Below, piece after piece: positions 17,754 to 26,740 of a DNA stretch of 64,000 bases. Origin of the DNA: CAIPVR01 sp049316905 (GTDB taxonomy: Bacteria; Actinomycetota; Acidimicrobiia; Acidimicrobiales; Microtrichaceae); NCBI GenBank assembly GCA_049316905.1, contig JBMOJH010000005.1:1-64000 (forward strand). Reading direction: 5' to 3'. How positions within the stretch are numbered: position 1 is the stretch's first letter; every line of letters begins with the position of its first letter. Under the pieces are notes generated by a model, which worked only from the letters and a program-made list of their open reading frames with translations, was not told the origin of the DNA and ran no database searches. A program made the translations under genes and the position numbers.

Positions 17754-19538
17754 CTACTCGGGCAGGTCGTCCCCGCCCGCCAGGATGCGGGCCATCTCCT
17801 CGGCCGGCACCGGCCGGGAGAAGTGGTAGCCCTGACCGGTCGGGCATCCGAGCTGGGCCAGGACATCGGCCTGGACGTGGGTCTCGACGCCTTCGGCCAC
17901 CACGTGCGCGCCCAGCGCGGCGCCGAGGGCCACGGTGCCCGCGACGATCGCCAGGTCACCACCGCCGATCACCCCGCTGAGCGTGGAGACGAACGAGCGG
18001 TCGATCTTGAGGGTGTCGACGTGGAGGCGCTGCAGGTTGGCCATGGAGGAGAAGCCCGTGCCGAAGTCGTCGAGCGCGAGGGCGACGCCCGCCGCCGACA
18101 GCTCGGCCAGGGAGTCGGGGGTGGCGCCCCGGTCGAACAGGATCGCGGTCTCGGTCACCTCCACGCCGATCGAGTCAGGGGTGACACCGTGGCGGGCGAG
18201 TTCCTCCAGGATCCGGCCGGCCATGCCGTGGCGGGCGAGTTCCTTCGGCGACGCGTTGATCCAGACGCGCGGCACGTCCAGACCCGCCGCGCGCCACGCA
18301 CCGAGTGCCGCGCACGTGCCCACCAGCATCTGCCACCCGACGTCCACGATCAGCCCCGACCGCTCGGCCACGGCGATGAAGTCCCCGGCCTCCCGGACGG
18401 TCCCGTCGGGCAGGACCCACCGCGCCAGCACCTCCACCCCGTCGATCCGCCCGGTGACCAGGTCCACCTGCGGCTGGAACCATGGCTCCAGTGCCCCGTC
18501 CGCGAGCGCCGAGCGGAGCTCCTGCTCCACCTCGAAGCGGCGGATCACCCGGGCGCGCAGATGGGCGTCGAACAGGTGGTAGTCGTCGCGGTCGAGCTCC
18601 TTGGCCTGGTACATCGCCAGGTCCGCGTCCCGGACCAGGTCAGCGGGGTCCGCGGCGCGGTCGGTGGTGACGGCCACGCCGATGCTGGCGCTGATCGTCA
18701 CGTCGGCCACGTCCAGGTCGAAGGGCCGACGGACCTCGCCGAGGAATCGCTCCGCGGCCCGGCACGCCTCGCTGGCGTCCACACCTGGGAGGATCACCAC
18801 GAACTCGTCCCCGCCCATCCGGGCGATCCGGTCGCAGGCGCGGGTGGCGTCCGTCAGGCGTTCGGCGACCGCCTTCAGCAACAGGTCGCCCACGTCGTGG
18901 CCGCGGCTGTCGTTCACGTCCTTGAAGTGGTCGAGGTCGAGGTAGAGCACGCCGAGGCCCGCGCCGGGCCGCAGGCGGGCGAGCTCGTCGCGGAGCAGCG
19001 GCAGCACCCCCCGCCGGTTGGCGAGCCCCGTGAGCGAGTCCTCGGCGGCCTCGCGCCGGGTGCGCTCCTCCAGCCTCCGCCGGTCGGTGACGTCGCGGTC
19101 GAGCACCGCGACCCCGCCGCCGAGACCCATGGCGTCGAGGCGGGGGGTCACCACGGCCTCCCGCCAGCGGTCCGGTCCCGTGCCATCCGACGCCACCGTG
19201 TATTCGATCCGCACCGGTGCGGCCACCGCCAGCGCCCGACCGAAGGCCGCGGCCAGCGGCCCGAGCCGGTCGGCGTCGATCGAGTACAGAGGGTCGCCCA
19301 CCGCGGCGCCCGCCCGGGCGAAGTGCTCCTCGGCCGCGCGGTTGCACAGCACGATCGTGCCGTCCTGCGCCACGAAGAACATCGCCTCGTCGGTGGTGTC
19401 GAGCAGGGCCCAGACGGCGTCGAGCTCATCGCGCTCCGAGCGCGCCCCGGGCGGTCCCGGCTCGGCGCCGGACGGACCGTCCCGTACGACCCTCCGGTAC
19501 CCCCGGGCGGGGAACCGACGCGGGTGTCCCGTGCCCAT
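17754..19538 (-). CDS. PAS-GGDEF-EAL cyclic-di-GMP enzyme
   Basis: This 594-residue soluble protein has a PAS-like sensor (about residues 40-150), a diguanylate cyclase domain with intact GGDEF and the inhibitory I-site RACD five residues before it, and a phosphodiesterase domain. In the latter the EAL triad reads EVL but the metal and catalytic residues are present (NASPKE, EVTETA, DDFGTGFS, KIDRSF, EGVET). Both activities could therefore work, making or breaking c-di-GMP in response to the PAS ligand. ATG 19538 follows a TACCGT -10 box by eight bases and also an AGGAG. It sits after two GAF-ANTAR genes on the same strand. Confidence 0.92.
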   Translation of the reverse strand: MGTGHPRRFPARGYRRVVRDGPSGAEPGPPGARSERDELDAVWALLDTTDEAMFFVAQDGTIVLCNRAAEEHFARAGAAVGDPLYSIDADRLGPLAAAFGRALAVAAPVRIEYTVASDGTGPDRWREAVVTPRLDAMGLGGGVAVLDRDVTDRRRLEERTRREAAEDSLTGLANRRGVLPLLRDELARLRPGAGLGVLYLDLDHFKDVNDSRGHDVGDLLLKAVAERLTDATRACDRIARMGGDEFVVILPGVDASEACRAAERFLGEVRRPFDLDVADVTISASIGVAVTTDRAADPADLVRDADLAMYQAKELDRDDYHLFDAHLRARVIRRFEVEQELRSALADGALEPWFQPQVDLVTGRIDGVEVLARWVLPDGTVREAGDFIAVAERSGLIVDVGWQMLVGTCAALGAWRAAGLDVPRVWINASPKELARHGMAGRILEELARHGVTPDSIGVEVTETAILFDRGATPDSLAELSAAGVALALDDFGTGFSSMANLQRLHVDTLKIDRSFVSTLSGVIGGGDLAIVAGTVALGAALGAHVVAEGVETHVQADVLAQLGCPTGQGYHFSRPVPAEEMARILAGGDDLPE

Positions 19539-19546
19539 CTCCTTCC

Positions 19547-19552
19547 ACGGTA
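19547..19552 (-). promoter_or_regulatory. -10 box of the GGDEF-EAL gene
   Basis: TACCGT on the minus strand is eight bases before ATG 19538. It gives the gene its own probable near-leaderless promoter, separate from the ANTAR pair. Confidence 0.45.
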
Positions 19553-19585
19553 CCGCGAACGAACGTTCGCCACACAACGGTCACG

Positions 19586-20296
19586 TCAGCCGGAGAGATC
19601 ACCCTCGACGACCTCGGCGGCCACCTCCTCGAGCCGGAGGCGCCGGGCCGTGGCGATCGAGCGGAGGCGTCCGAACGCCGCGTCCACACCGATGGCCTCG
19701 CGCTCGGCGAGGACGCCCTTCGCCTGCTCGATCACGATCCGGGTGCTGAGCGCCAGCTGGAGCTGTGCGGCGAGCTCGGACGCCCGGGCCACGGCCCGGT
19801 CCTGGAGGAGGGCGATCGTCGCGGTGTCGGCCATCGCCTGGAGCAGGTGCACGTCCTCGTCGTTCAACTGGTTCGGCACCTCCTGGAACACGTTGATGGC
19901 CCCCACCACCTGCTTGCGGCAGCGCATGGGCACGGCGTGCACCATCCGGAACCCGAGCTCCCGGGCGCGCGGCGTGAAGACCGGCCAGTCCTCCTCGGCC
20001 CGTTCGTCGAGGAGGCGGTTGGCCACCCCCCGGCCGGTCCGGTAGGCGTCCTGGCACGGACCGTCCTCGCTCTGGATCTCGAACAGCTCGAGCAGGCCCA
20101 TGCGCTCGGTCGTGGACGCGACCGGTCGCAGGTTGCCGCGCTGGTCGTCGAGCACCAGGCCCACCTCGGCGTCGCCGACCAGTTCGGCGCACCGCTCCAC
20201 CAGCGTGGAGAACAACATCATCATGTCGAAGTCGTCCACGAGTGTGTCGGCCAGCTCGACCATCGTCCTGGCAAGCCAGGTCGCTCGGTCATCCAT
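19586..20296 (-). CDS. GAF-ANTAR regulator
   Basis: This 236-residue protein has an N-terminal GAF domain (about residues 15-165, with EDGPCQDAYRTG and GAINVF) and a C-terminal ANTAR domain (QLQLALSTRIVIEQAKGVLA), the RNA-binding antiterminator fold. ANTAR proteins bind paired hairpins in nascent mRNA to stop termination. Here a small ligand on the GAF domain would control it. Its ATG overlaps the end of the neighbouring GAF-ANTAR gene by eight bases, so the two are co-translated. No target hairpin pair was identified in the window. Confidence 0.9.
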   Translation of the reverse strand: MDDRATWLARTMVELADTLVDDFDMMMLFSTLVERCAELVGDAEVGLVLDDQRGNLRPVASTTERMGLLELFEIQSEDGPCQDAYRTGRGVANRLLDERAEEDWPVFTPRARELGFRMVHAVPMRCRKQVVGAINVFQEVPNQLNDEDVHLLQAMADTATIALLQDRAVARASELAAQLQLALSTRIVIEQAKGVLAEREAIGVDAAFGRLRSIATARRLRLEEVAAEVVEGDLSG

Positions 20297-21071
20297 CGTC
20301 GGGCTCCTCTCCCTCGATCGGTGGCGGGTCGCCCTCGACCGGCGGCACGTCGCCGTCGACCGGGGAGGTCACGTCGGGCTCCAGGCGGAGCGTCCGCTCC
20401 ACGATCCGCCGGGCGACGTCGTCGAGCGGCGCGCCGGTCGCGAACGCATGGGCCCGGATGCGCACGAGGGCCTCGTCGAGGCCGCACCCCAGCTGGACCG
20501 ACACCATGCCGGTCGCCTGGTGCACCACGGCCCGGTGACTCGACGGGTCCTCCATCGCGAGCGGCAGGTCCGTGCCCGGCTGGGCCGCCTGCTCGGCGAG
20601 CAGGAGCGCGGTGACGATGTCGGCGACGAGCACGCCGTCGCCGAAGTCGCGCTCGTCGAGGTCGCCCGGGTTCGTCCGGTACATCGAGAGCACGCCGAGG
20701 CGGATGAGCCCCACGCCGAGCGGGAACGCGAAGGCCGCGCCGAAGCCCACCGCGGCGGCCGCCGCGGCGAACAACGGGAACCGGTCGTCGCAGCCGGTGT
20801 CGGGCACGAACTCCGGACGGCGGGAACTCTGCGCCGCGATGCCCGGGCCCTCCCCGAGCACGAACTGCTGGGACTCCAGCTCGGCGGTGGCGTCGCCCCA
20901 GGTGCTCAACCCGGCGGTCCCGCCCCCGGCGGACTCGATCAGGATCGAGGTGCCGTCGAGGCCGAAGACGGTCGCGCAGTCCTCGCAGAGGCGCGGGATG
21001 TGGAGGGGCCCGGGCGGTGGCTGGTTCGACGTGAGATTCCGGAGCAGTGAGGTGTAGCCGCGTGAGGTCAT
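20289..21071 (-). CDS. GAF-ANTAR regulator with Pro/acidic C-terminal tail
   Basis: This 260-residue protein has a GAF domain (about residues 25-170, with GEGPGIAAQ) and an ANTAR domain (HQATGMVSVQLGCGLDEALV). After the ANTAR domain is an unusual tail of about 30 residues with three short Pro-Val/Ile-Asp/Glu-Gly repeats. It is upstream of and overlaps the second GAF-ANTAR gene. Having two such proteins in one operon suggests a hetero-dimer or parallel sensing. No ribosome binding site or clear -10 box precedes ATG 21071. Confidence 0.87.
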   Translation of the reverse strand: MTSRGYTSLLRNLTSNQPPPGPLHIPRLCEDCATVFGLDGTSILIESAGGGTAGLSTWGDATAELESQQFVLGEGPGIAAQSSRRPEFVPDTGCDDRFPLFAAAAAAVGFGAAFAFPLGVGLIRLGVLSMYRTNPGDLDERDFGDGVLVADIVTALLLAEQAAQPGTDLPLAMEDPSSHRAVVHQATGMVSVQLGCGLDEALVRIRAHAFATGAPLDDVARRIVERTLRLEPDVTSPVDGDVPPVEGDPPPIEGEEPDDG

Positions 21072-21131
21072 CCCGGGCGGGACCGCCCGACGGACCCGGG
21101 CCGGGCCCCGTGGGCGCCGGGGCGCGGGCGG

Positions 21132-22379
21132 TCAGCCACGGATCTGCCCGTCACCGCGCACCACGTACTTGGCGGTGGTGAGCTGGCGCAGGCCCATCGG
21201 GCCACGGGCATGGAGCTTCTGGGTGGAGATGCCGATCTCGGCACCGAAGCCGAACTCCTCGCCGTCCACGAAGCGGGTGGAGGCGTTCAGGAGCACCGCG
21301 GCGGCGTCGACCTCGCCGAGGAAGCGGTCCGCGGCTCGCACGTCGGTGGTGACGATCGCCTCGCTGTGACCCGACGACGTGGCATTCACGTGCGCGATCG
21401 CCTCGTCGAGGTCGTCGACCACCTTCACCGACAGCTTCAGGTCGAGGTACTCGGTGGACCAGTCGTCCTCGCCGGCCTCGCCCATGCCCGGCACCAGCGC
21501 GCGGGCCCGGGCGTCGCCCACGAGCTCCACGCCCTCGAGCGCCGCCGCGGCCCGGGGCAGGAACTCCCCCGCGACCGTGGCGTGCACCACGAGCGACTCC
21601 GCCGCGTTGCACACCGACGGCCGCTGGGTCTTGGCGTTCACGAGGATCCGCTCGGCCACGTCGAGATCGGCCGCCGCGTCCACGTACACGTGGCAGTTGC
21701 CGTCGCCGTCGATCACGTAGGGCACCGTGGCGTGCTCGAGGATCGATGCGATCAGCGAGGGGCCACCCCGTGGGATCAGGCAGTCCACGAAGCCCCGCTG
21801 CTGCATGAACTCCGTGGCCGCCGCCCGGCTCGTGTCCTCCACCAGCACCACGGCGTCCTCGGGCAGGCCGGCCTTGGCGACCGCCGAGCGCAGGACCGCG
21901 GCGATCGCCACGTTCGAGTTCACCGCGGTGGACGAGCCGCGCAGGAACGCGGCGTTCCCCGACTTGAGGCACAGCCCCGCCGCGTCCGAGGTGACGTTGG
22001 GCCGGCTCTCGTAGATGATCGCCACCACACCGAGCGGGACCCGCACCCGGCTGATCCGCAGGCCGTTCGGGCGCATCCACCCGTCGAGCACCTCACCGAC
22101 CGGATCCGCGAGCCCGGCCACCTGCCGCAGGCCCGACGCCATGCCGGCCACCCGCTCGGGGGTGAGGCGCAGACGGTCCACCAGGCCCGGCGCCGTCCCG
22201 GCGGCCTCGGCGGCGGCCACGTCGGCCGCGTTGGCCTGCACCAGTTCGTCGACCCGCTCCCCGAGGAGCTCCGCGGCGGTCAGCAACGCCTCGTCCTTCT
22301 GCGCGGTGGAGGCGGTGGCGAGGACACGGGACGCGGCCTTGGCGCGACGCGCCAGTTCGGGAACGGGTGTGACGGCCAT
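21132..22379 (-). CDS. proA: Gamma-glutamyl phosphate reductase
   Basis: This 415-residue enzyme makes glutamate-5-semialdehyde, the second step of proline synthesis in the cytoplasm. It has the aldehyde-dehydrogenase-like fold, with VPLGVVAIIYESRPNV, KSGNAAFLRGSS and the catalytic Cys in RPSVCNAAES. Its length is typical. The ATG at 22379 is six bases after a TAGCCT -10 box, so the mRNA is leaderless. Its partner proB is not adjacent but about 7.7 kb away, beyond the AAA/VWA/MurJ/PspA genes. The divergent AAA gene has a promoter interlocked with its own. Confidence 0.96.
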   Translation of the reverse strand: MAVTPVPELARRAKAASRVLATASTAQKDEALLTAAELLGERVDELVQANAADVAAAEAAGTAPGLVDRLRLTPERVAGMASGLRQVAGLADPVGEVLDGWMRPNGLRISRVRVPLGVVAIIYESRPNVTSDAAGLCLKSGNAAFLRGSSTAVNSNVAIAAVLRSAVAKAGLPEDAVVLVEDTSRAAATEFMQQRGFVDCLIPRGGPSLIASILEHATVPYVIDGDGNCHVYVDAAADLDVAERILVNAKTQRPSVCNAAESLVVHATVAGEFLPRAAAALEGVELVGDARARALVPGMGEAGEDDWSTEYLDLKLSVKVVDDLDEAIAHVNATSSGHSEAIVTTDVRAADRFLGEVDAAAVLLNASTRFVDGEEFGFGAEIGISTQKLHARGPMGLRQLTTAKYVVRGDGQIRG

Positions 22380-22385
22380 TCCGCG

Positions 22386-22401
22386 AGGCTACCGATAGCC
22401 T
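22386..22401. promoter_or_regulatory. Interlocked divergent -10 boxes of proA and the AAA ATPase gene
   Basis: AGGCTA-CCGA-TAGCCT is a perfect 6-bp inverted repeat. Read leftward, TAGCCT (22386-22391) is six bases before the proA ATG; read rightward, TAGCCT (22396-22401) is eight bases before the AAA GTG. Each promoter's -35 region must lie across the other's start codon, so only one polymerase can bind at a time. Confidence 0.6.
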
Positions 22402-22409
22402 CCCCGCTC

Positions 22410-23861
22410 GTGGGAACGGGACCGCTCGACGCCGTGGTCACCGCCTTCGTGGAGGACCTCACCGGAGCGCTCGAGGACGCCACCGTCGGGCTCCCCGACG
22501 TGGACCGCCGCCGGTTCCCCGCCGATGTGACCACCGAGGCGTTCAACCTGTCGGTGGCGATGATCGACGCGGACCGCCGCCACACCGACGAGGAGCTCGA
22601 GGCCCTGCTCGACGCCTTCGCCGACCGGCCGGGCGGCGACCACCTGGCGATGGCGACGCCCGCCGGCCTGCGGGGCGGCCCCGTGGTCGACGGACGGAGG
22701 GAGTGGCTGGCCCGGGACTCCGAGCTCTTCTCGCTGCTGCTCGACGCAGACGTCCGCCACGGCACGCGCCTCGCGGACCGCTACTACGAGCGGGCCCTCG
22801 ACATCGCCCACGTGGTCGCCTCGCTCGACGTGCTGCCGGCCGAGGACGAGCTCGCGGCCATCGCGGACCTTCGGGCCCGGTTGCTCGGCGGGTTGCGCCG
22901 CCGCGACCCCGACCGGGTGCACGGGGCCACGCCGCCCGACTCCGCGGACCCGGCCCGACCCGGTGCCGGACGGCCCGCCCGCACCGCGACCGCGGCCGCC
23001 GCCGCGGCCCCGGGCCCCGCCGAGCCGGTCGGGCCGCCCCGGCCGCTCGAGGAGCTGCTCGCGGAGCTCGACGAGCTCGTGGGGCTGGAGGCCGTGAAGC
23101 GCCGGGTGCACCTGGTGGCGGACTTCCTCCGGGTCCAGCAGCTCCGGGCCGAGCGGGGGCTGCCCCGTATCGACACCTCGCACCACCTGGTGTTCACCGG
23201 GAACCCGGGCACCGGCAAGACCACGGTGGCCCGCCTGCTCGCGCAGATCTACCGGACCCTCGGCGTGGTCGACCGGGGCCAGCTGGTGGAGGTGGACCGG
23301 TCGGGGCTGGTGGCGGGCTTCGTCGGCCAGACCGCCCCGCTGGTCACCGAGCGCTTCGACGCAGCCGATGGCGGGATGCTCTTCATCGACGAGGCCTACA
23401 CGCTCGCCCGCGGCGGCGAGAACGACTTCGGCCGGGAGGCCATCGACCAGCTCGTGAAGCTCATGGAGGACCGGCGCGACCGCGTGGTGGTCGTCGTGGC
23501 CGGCTACACCGCGGAGATGCAGGCGTTCCTCGACGCCAACCCCGGCCTGCGGTCGCGCTTCCCCACGGTCATCGAGTTCCCCGACTACACCACCGACGAG
23601 CTGGTCCGCATCGTGCGGTCCGTCGGCGAGCGTCAGCGCTACGACCTCGACGACGGCGCGGTGGCGAAGCTGCGGAAGGTGCTCGACGCCGCGCCACGCG
23701 GGCCCGGGTTCGGCAACGCCCGGCTGGCGCGGAACCTGTTCGAGGACGCCGTGAATCGTCACGCGTCGCGCATCGTCCGCAGCGGCGGGGAGCCGTCCGA
23801 CGCGGACCTGACCCACCTGACCGCGGAGGACCTCGCCGCCTCGGTGGAGGAGCTGACGTGA
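22410..23861 (+). CDS. CbxX/CfxQ-type AAA+ ATPase with TerB-like N-terminus
   Basis: This 483-residue protein ends in a CbxX/CfxQ (also EccA-like) AAA+ domain: Walker A GNPGTGKT (264-271), Walker B GMLFIDEAYTL, then FGREAIDQLVKLMEDRRD and RSRFPTVIEFPDY. The N-terminal 160 residues are helical with acidic loops (SVAMIDADRRHTDEE, and a second similar stretch) that recall TerB-like domains; this is a weak match. A Pro/Ala-rich linker joins the two. GTG 22410 is eight bases after its -10 box. Its stop overlaps the next gene (GTGA). A role as motor for the envelope proteins that follow is inference. Confidence 0.82.
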   Translation: MGTGPLDAVVTAFVEDLTGALEDATVGLPDVDRRRFPADVTTEAFNLSVAMIDADRRHTDEELEALLDAFADRPGGDHLAMATPAGLRGGPVVDGRREWLARDSELFSLLLDADVRHGTRLADRYYERALDIAHVVASLDVLPAEDELAAIADLRARLLGGLRRRDPDRVHGATPPDSADPARPGAGRPARTATAAAAAAPGPAEPVGPPRPLEELLAELDELVGLEAVKRRVHLVADFLRVQQLRAERGLPRIDTSHHLVFTGNPGTGKTTVARLLAQIYRTLGVVDRGQLVEVDRSGLVAGFVGQTAPLVTERFDAADGGMLFIDEAYTLARGGENDFGREAIDQLVKLMEDRRDRVVVVVAGYTAEMQAFLDANPGLRSRFPTVIEFPDYTTDELVRIVRSVGERQRYDLDDGAVAKLRKVLDAAPRGPGFGNARLARNLFEDAVNRHASRIVRSGGEPSDADLTHLTAEDLAASVEELT

Positions 23862-24862
23862 AGCGGCTGCTGGCCGGGCTGGTGGCCGTGGGGCTGGTGG
23901 TCGGCGCGGTGGTGGTGCGCGGCGCACTCGACGGCAACGGCGGTTCGGGCGGCGGGGGCGGCCCCGACGGGACCTTCCGGCTCCGCTGCGGCACCGACCT
24001 GGCCGCCGTGTGCGAACGCTTGGCCAAGGACGATTCCGACCTCGCGGTGACCGTGGAGGACGAGGGCGTCACCGCGGACCGCCTCGCCGCGCCGGACGCC
24101 CGGGTCGACTTCGACGCCTGGCTGGCGGCGGGCCCATGGGCGGACCTGGTGGCCGACGACCGGCGGATCGCCGGGGCGACCGGCCCGTTGCTCGGGCGGC
24201 CGGGCCCGGTCCTGGCCAGCGCCCGCGCCGCGCTCCTGGCCCAGGCCGACCGGGCCGCAGTGCTGCAGACGCACTGCGGGGCGGCCGGGGTGACCTGGGC
24301 CTGCGTCGGCGACGCCGCCGGACGACCATGGAGCGAGATCGGCGGGCCGGCCACGTGGGGTGCCGTGAAGCCCGGCCTGGCCGCGCCCGCCACCGGCACC
24401 GGGCTGGTCACGCTGGCCCAGGCGGTGGCGTCGAAGCTGGGCACCACCGACTGGGCCGCCAACGACCTCGACGACCCGGCCGTGGCCGGCTGGTTCGACC
24501 AGCTCGTGGGCGCGGCACGCCAGGCGAACCCCGACGGCACCGACCCGGCCCGGCGGTTCCTCGTCATCCCCGCCTCCTTCGGCGCCGTCGGCACGCTCGA
24601 GGGCCGGTCCACCACGGCCGCGGGACGGAGGGGTGCGGAGTCGATCTACCCTGAGCCGGTGTCCACGGCGGAGGTGAGGTTGGTCCCGGCAGCGGGCCGT
24701 TCCGCGGCCGCCGCGGCCGACCGGGTCGGCACCGACCAGCTCCGATCCGCCCTCCGGGCCGAGGGCTGGCCCACGGGCGCCGCGGCCGGGACGCGTGACC
24801 CCGGGCTGCCCTCCGCCGGTGCCCTTCAGGCGTTGCGCACGCGCTGGGACGAGGTCGCATGA
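23858..24862 (+). CDS. Membrane-anchored solute-binding-like protein
   Basis: This 334-residue protein starts with Lys-Arg and a hydrophobic segment (about residues 4-20), then a Gly-rich linker. It is therefore exported and either anchored or cleaved; there is no lipobox Cys. The rest (FRLRCGTDLAAVCERLAK, WLAAGPWADLV) reads like a degenerate extracellular solute-binding protein, similar in style to the binding half of the next gene. I cannot name a ligand. It overlaps the AAA gene (GTGA) and the VWA gene (ATGA), so all three are translationally coupled. Confidence 0.65.
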   Translation: MKRLLAGLVAVGLVVGAVVVRGALDGNGGSGGGGGPDGTFRLRCGTDLAAVCERLAKDDSDLAVTVEDEGVTADRLAAPDARVDFDAWLAAGPWADLVADDRRIAGATGPLLGRPGPVLASARAALLAQADRAAVLQTHCGAAGVTWACVGDAAGRPWSEIGGPATWGAVKPGLAAPATGTGLVTLAQAVASKLGTTDWAANDLDDPAVAGWFDQLVGAARQANPDGTDPARRFLVIPASFGAVGTLEGRSTTAAGRRGAESIYPEPVSTAEVRLVPAAGRSAAAAADRVGTDQLRSALRAEGWPTGAAAGTRDPGLPSAGALQALRTRWDEVA

Positions 24863-26676
24863 GGCGACGCGCCACCCTGGCCGTGGCGACCGTCCTCACC
24901 GGCGCGCTGCTGGTCGCGGCGTGCGCCTCCGGCGGCGACGAGTCCTCGTCGGGCCGCAACGGCGACTGCATCCCGGTCGATGTCGCGGTGAGCTCGGAGA
25001 AGATCCAGCTCCTCGGCGAGCTGGCGAAGGACTTCAACTCGAGTGGCGCCACCGTCGGCGGGACGTGCATCGACGTGCAGGTCCAGAAGAAGTCCTCCGG
25101 CGCGGCGGCCACCGCACTGGCCGACGGCTGGGACACGGCCGCCGACGGGCCCCGGCCCGTCATCTGGTCCCCCGCCTCCACCGCGTGGGGCCGGGTGCTC
25201 GACGCCCGGCTGGCCGCCGAGGGGAAGCCGCCGCTCGTGGGCGACGGCGACCCGTCGAGCTTCATGAACACGCCGCTCGTGATCGCGATGCCCGAGCCGA
25301 TGGCCCGGGCGCTCGGCTGGCCCGACACGCCGATCGGCTGGAAGGACATCCTCGACCTCGCCCGCTCCCCCGACGGGTGGGCGTCCAAGGGGCACCCCGA
25401 GTGGGGTCGCTTCGAGCTGGGCAAGACCAACCCGAACTTCTCCACCTCCGGGCTCTCGGCGCTCATCGCCCAGACCTACGCGGCCACCGGGAAGACCTCG
25501 GGCCTGTCCGCCGAGGACCTCGCCAATCCGCAGGTGGTCGCCTTCGGCACCGACATCGAATCCTCCGTGGTCCACTACGGCGACATCACGATGACGTTCC
25601 TGAACAACTGGTTCCGGGCCGACCGCCGGGGCACGGCGCTCAACTACGCCTCGGCGGTGGCCGTCGAGGAGAAGTCGGTCATCGACTACAACGCGGGCAA
25701 CCCCGACGGGGTGCTCGACCAGGGCGAGGAGCCGCGCAAGCCCCGGATCCCGTTGGTGGCGATCTACCCCACCGAGGGCACGCTCTTCTCCGACAACCCG
25801 CTCTACCTCCTCGACGCCGACTGGATCACGGCGAAGCAGAAGGAAGCGGCGGACCAGTTCCGGAAGTTCGTGCTGCGCCCGGAGAACCAGAAGAAGGTGC
25901 TCGAGTTCGGGTTCCGGCCGGGCAACCCCGACGTGGCCGTCGCGAACCCGATCAGCACCGCCAACGGCGTGGACCCGGCCCAGCCCCAGACCCTGCTCGA
26001 GGTCCCGAGCGGGCCGGTGATGGTGGACCTGCTCGACCGCTGGGCCCAGCAGCGCAAGGGCGCCCGGGTGCTGATGGTGCTCGACGTGTCGGGGTCGATG
26101 GGCGACCCGGCGGACCCGAACGACCCGTCCGGGCCCACGAAGCTCGACCTCGCCAAGGAGGCGGTGCTCAACGGCCTCGGGCAGTTCAAGCCCGACGACC
26201 AGGTGGGCCTGCGGATCTTCACGACCAACCTCGGCGACGGCACGAAGAACTACGTGGACCTCACCCCGATCGGTCCGATCGGCCCCAACCGCGAGCGCCT
26301 GCGCAGCCAGGTGGAATCGCTCTCCCCGCGCGAGGCCACGCCGCTGTACGAGGTGACCGGCCAGAGCTACCAGGACGTGGTGGCCGGCTACGACCCGAAG
26401 CTGATCAACGCGGTGGTGCTCCTCACCGACGGCATGAACGACGACGGCGACCAGTCCGACGACCGCCGCCAGCTCGACGAGCTCCTCTCCCGGATCCGCC
26501 AGGACAGCGACGGGGAGACCACCACGCCGGTGCGGGTGTTCACCATCGCGTACGGCTCGGCCGCCAACCCGACCGAGCTCCGCCGCATCGCGGAGGCCTC
26601 GAACGCCACGGCGTACCAGGCCACCGACGCGACGACGATCAATGACGTCTTCGCCGCGGTGGTGAGCAACTTCTGA
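24859..26676 (+). CDS. Lipoprotein with solute-binding and VWA domains
   Basis: This 605-residue protein has a signal peptide with lipobox LVAAC (Cys22), so it is lipid-anchored outside the membrane. Residues about 30-380 look like a bacterial extracellular solute-binding domain. Residues about 400-600 are a VWA domain with a complete MIDAS (DVSGSMGD near 409, then NEAT-like Thr and VVLLTDGMNDD). Binding plus VWA proteins occur in other actinobacteria next to stress or toxic-anion genes, from memory. It is the third gene of the coupled AAA set, and its ligand is unknown. Confidence 0.88.
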   Translation: MRRRATLAVATVLTGALLVAACASGGDESSSGRNGDCIPVDVAVSSEKIQLLGELAKDFNSSGATVGGTCIDVQVQKKSSGAAATALADGWDTAADGPRPVIWSPASTAWGRVLDARLAAEGKPPLVGDGDPSSFMNTPLVIAMPEPMARALGWPDTPIGWKDILDLARSPDGWASKGHPEWGRFELGKTNPNFSTSGLSALIAQTYAATGKTSGLSAEDLANPQVVAFGTDIESSVVHYGDITMTFLNNWFRADRRGTALNYASAVAVEEKSVIDYNAGNPDGVLDQGEEPRKPRIPLVAIYPTEGTLFSDNPLYLLDADWITAKQKEAADQFRKFVLRPENQKKVLEFGFRPGNPDVAVANPISTANGVDPAQPQTLLEVPSGPVMVDLLDRWAQQRKGARVLMVLDVSGSMGDPADPNDPSGPTKLDLAKEAVLNGLGQFKPDDQVGLRIFTTNLGDGTKNYVDLTPIGPIGPNRERLRSQVESLSPREATPLYEVTGQSYQDVVAGYDPKLINAVVLLTDGMNDDGDQSDDRRQLDELLSRIRQDSDGETTTPVRVFTIAYGSAANPTELRRIAEASNATAYQATDATTINDVFAAVVSNF

Positions 26677-26740
26677 GCGCCCGGCGCGGCGTGGACCGGG
26701 TGGTCCCCCGTCGGCCCCGAGTCTGCAAGCCTGAGGTGCG

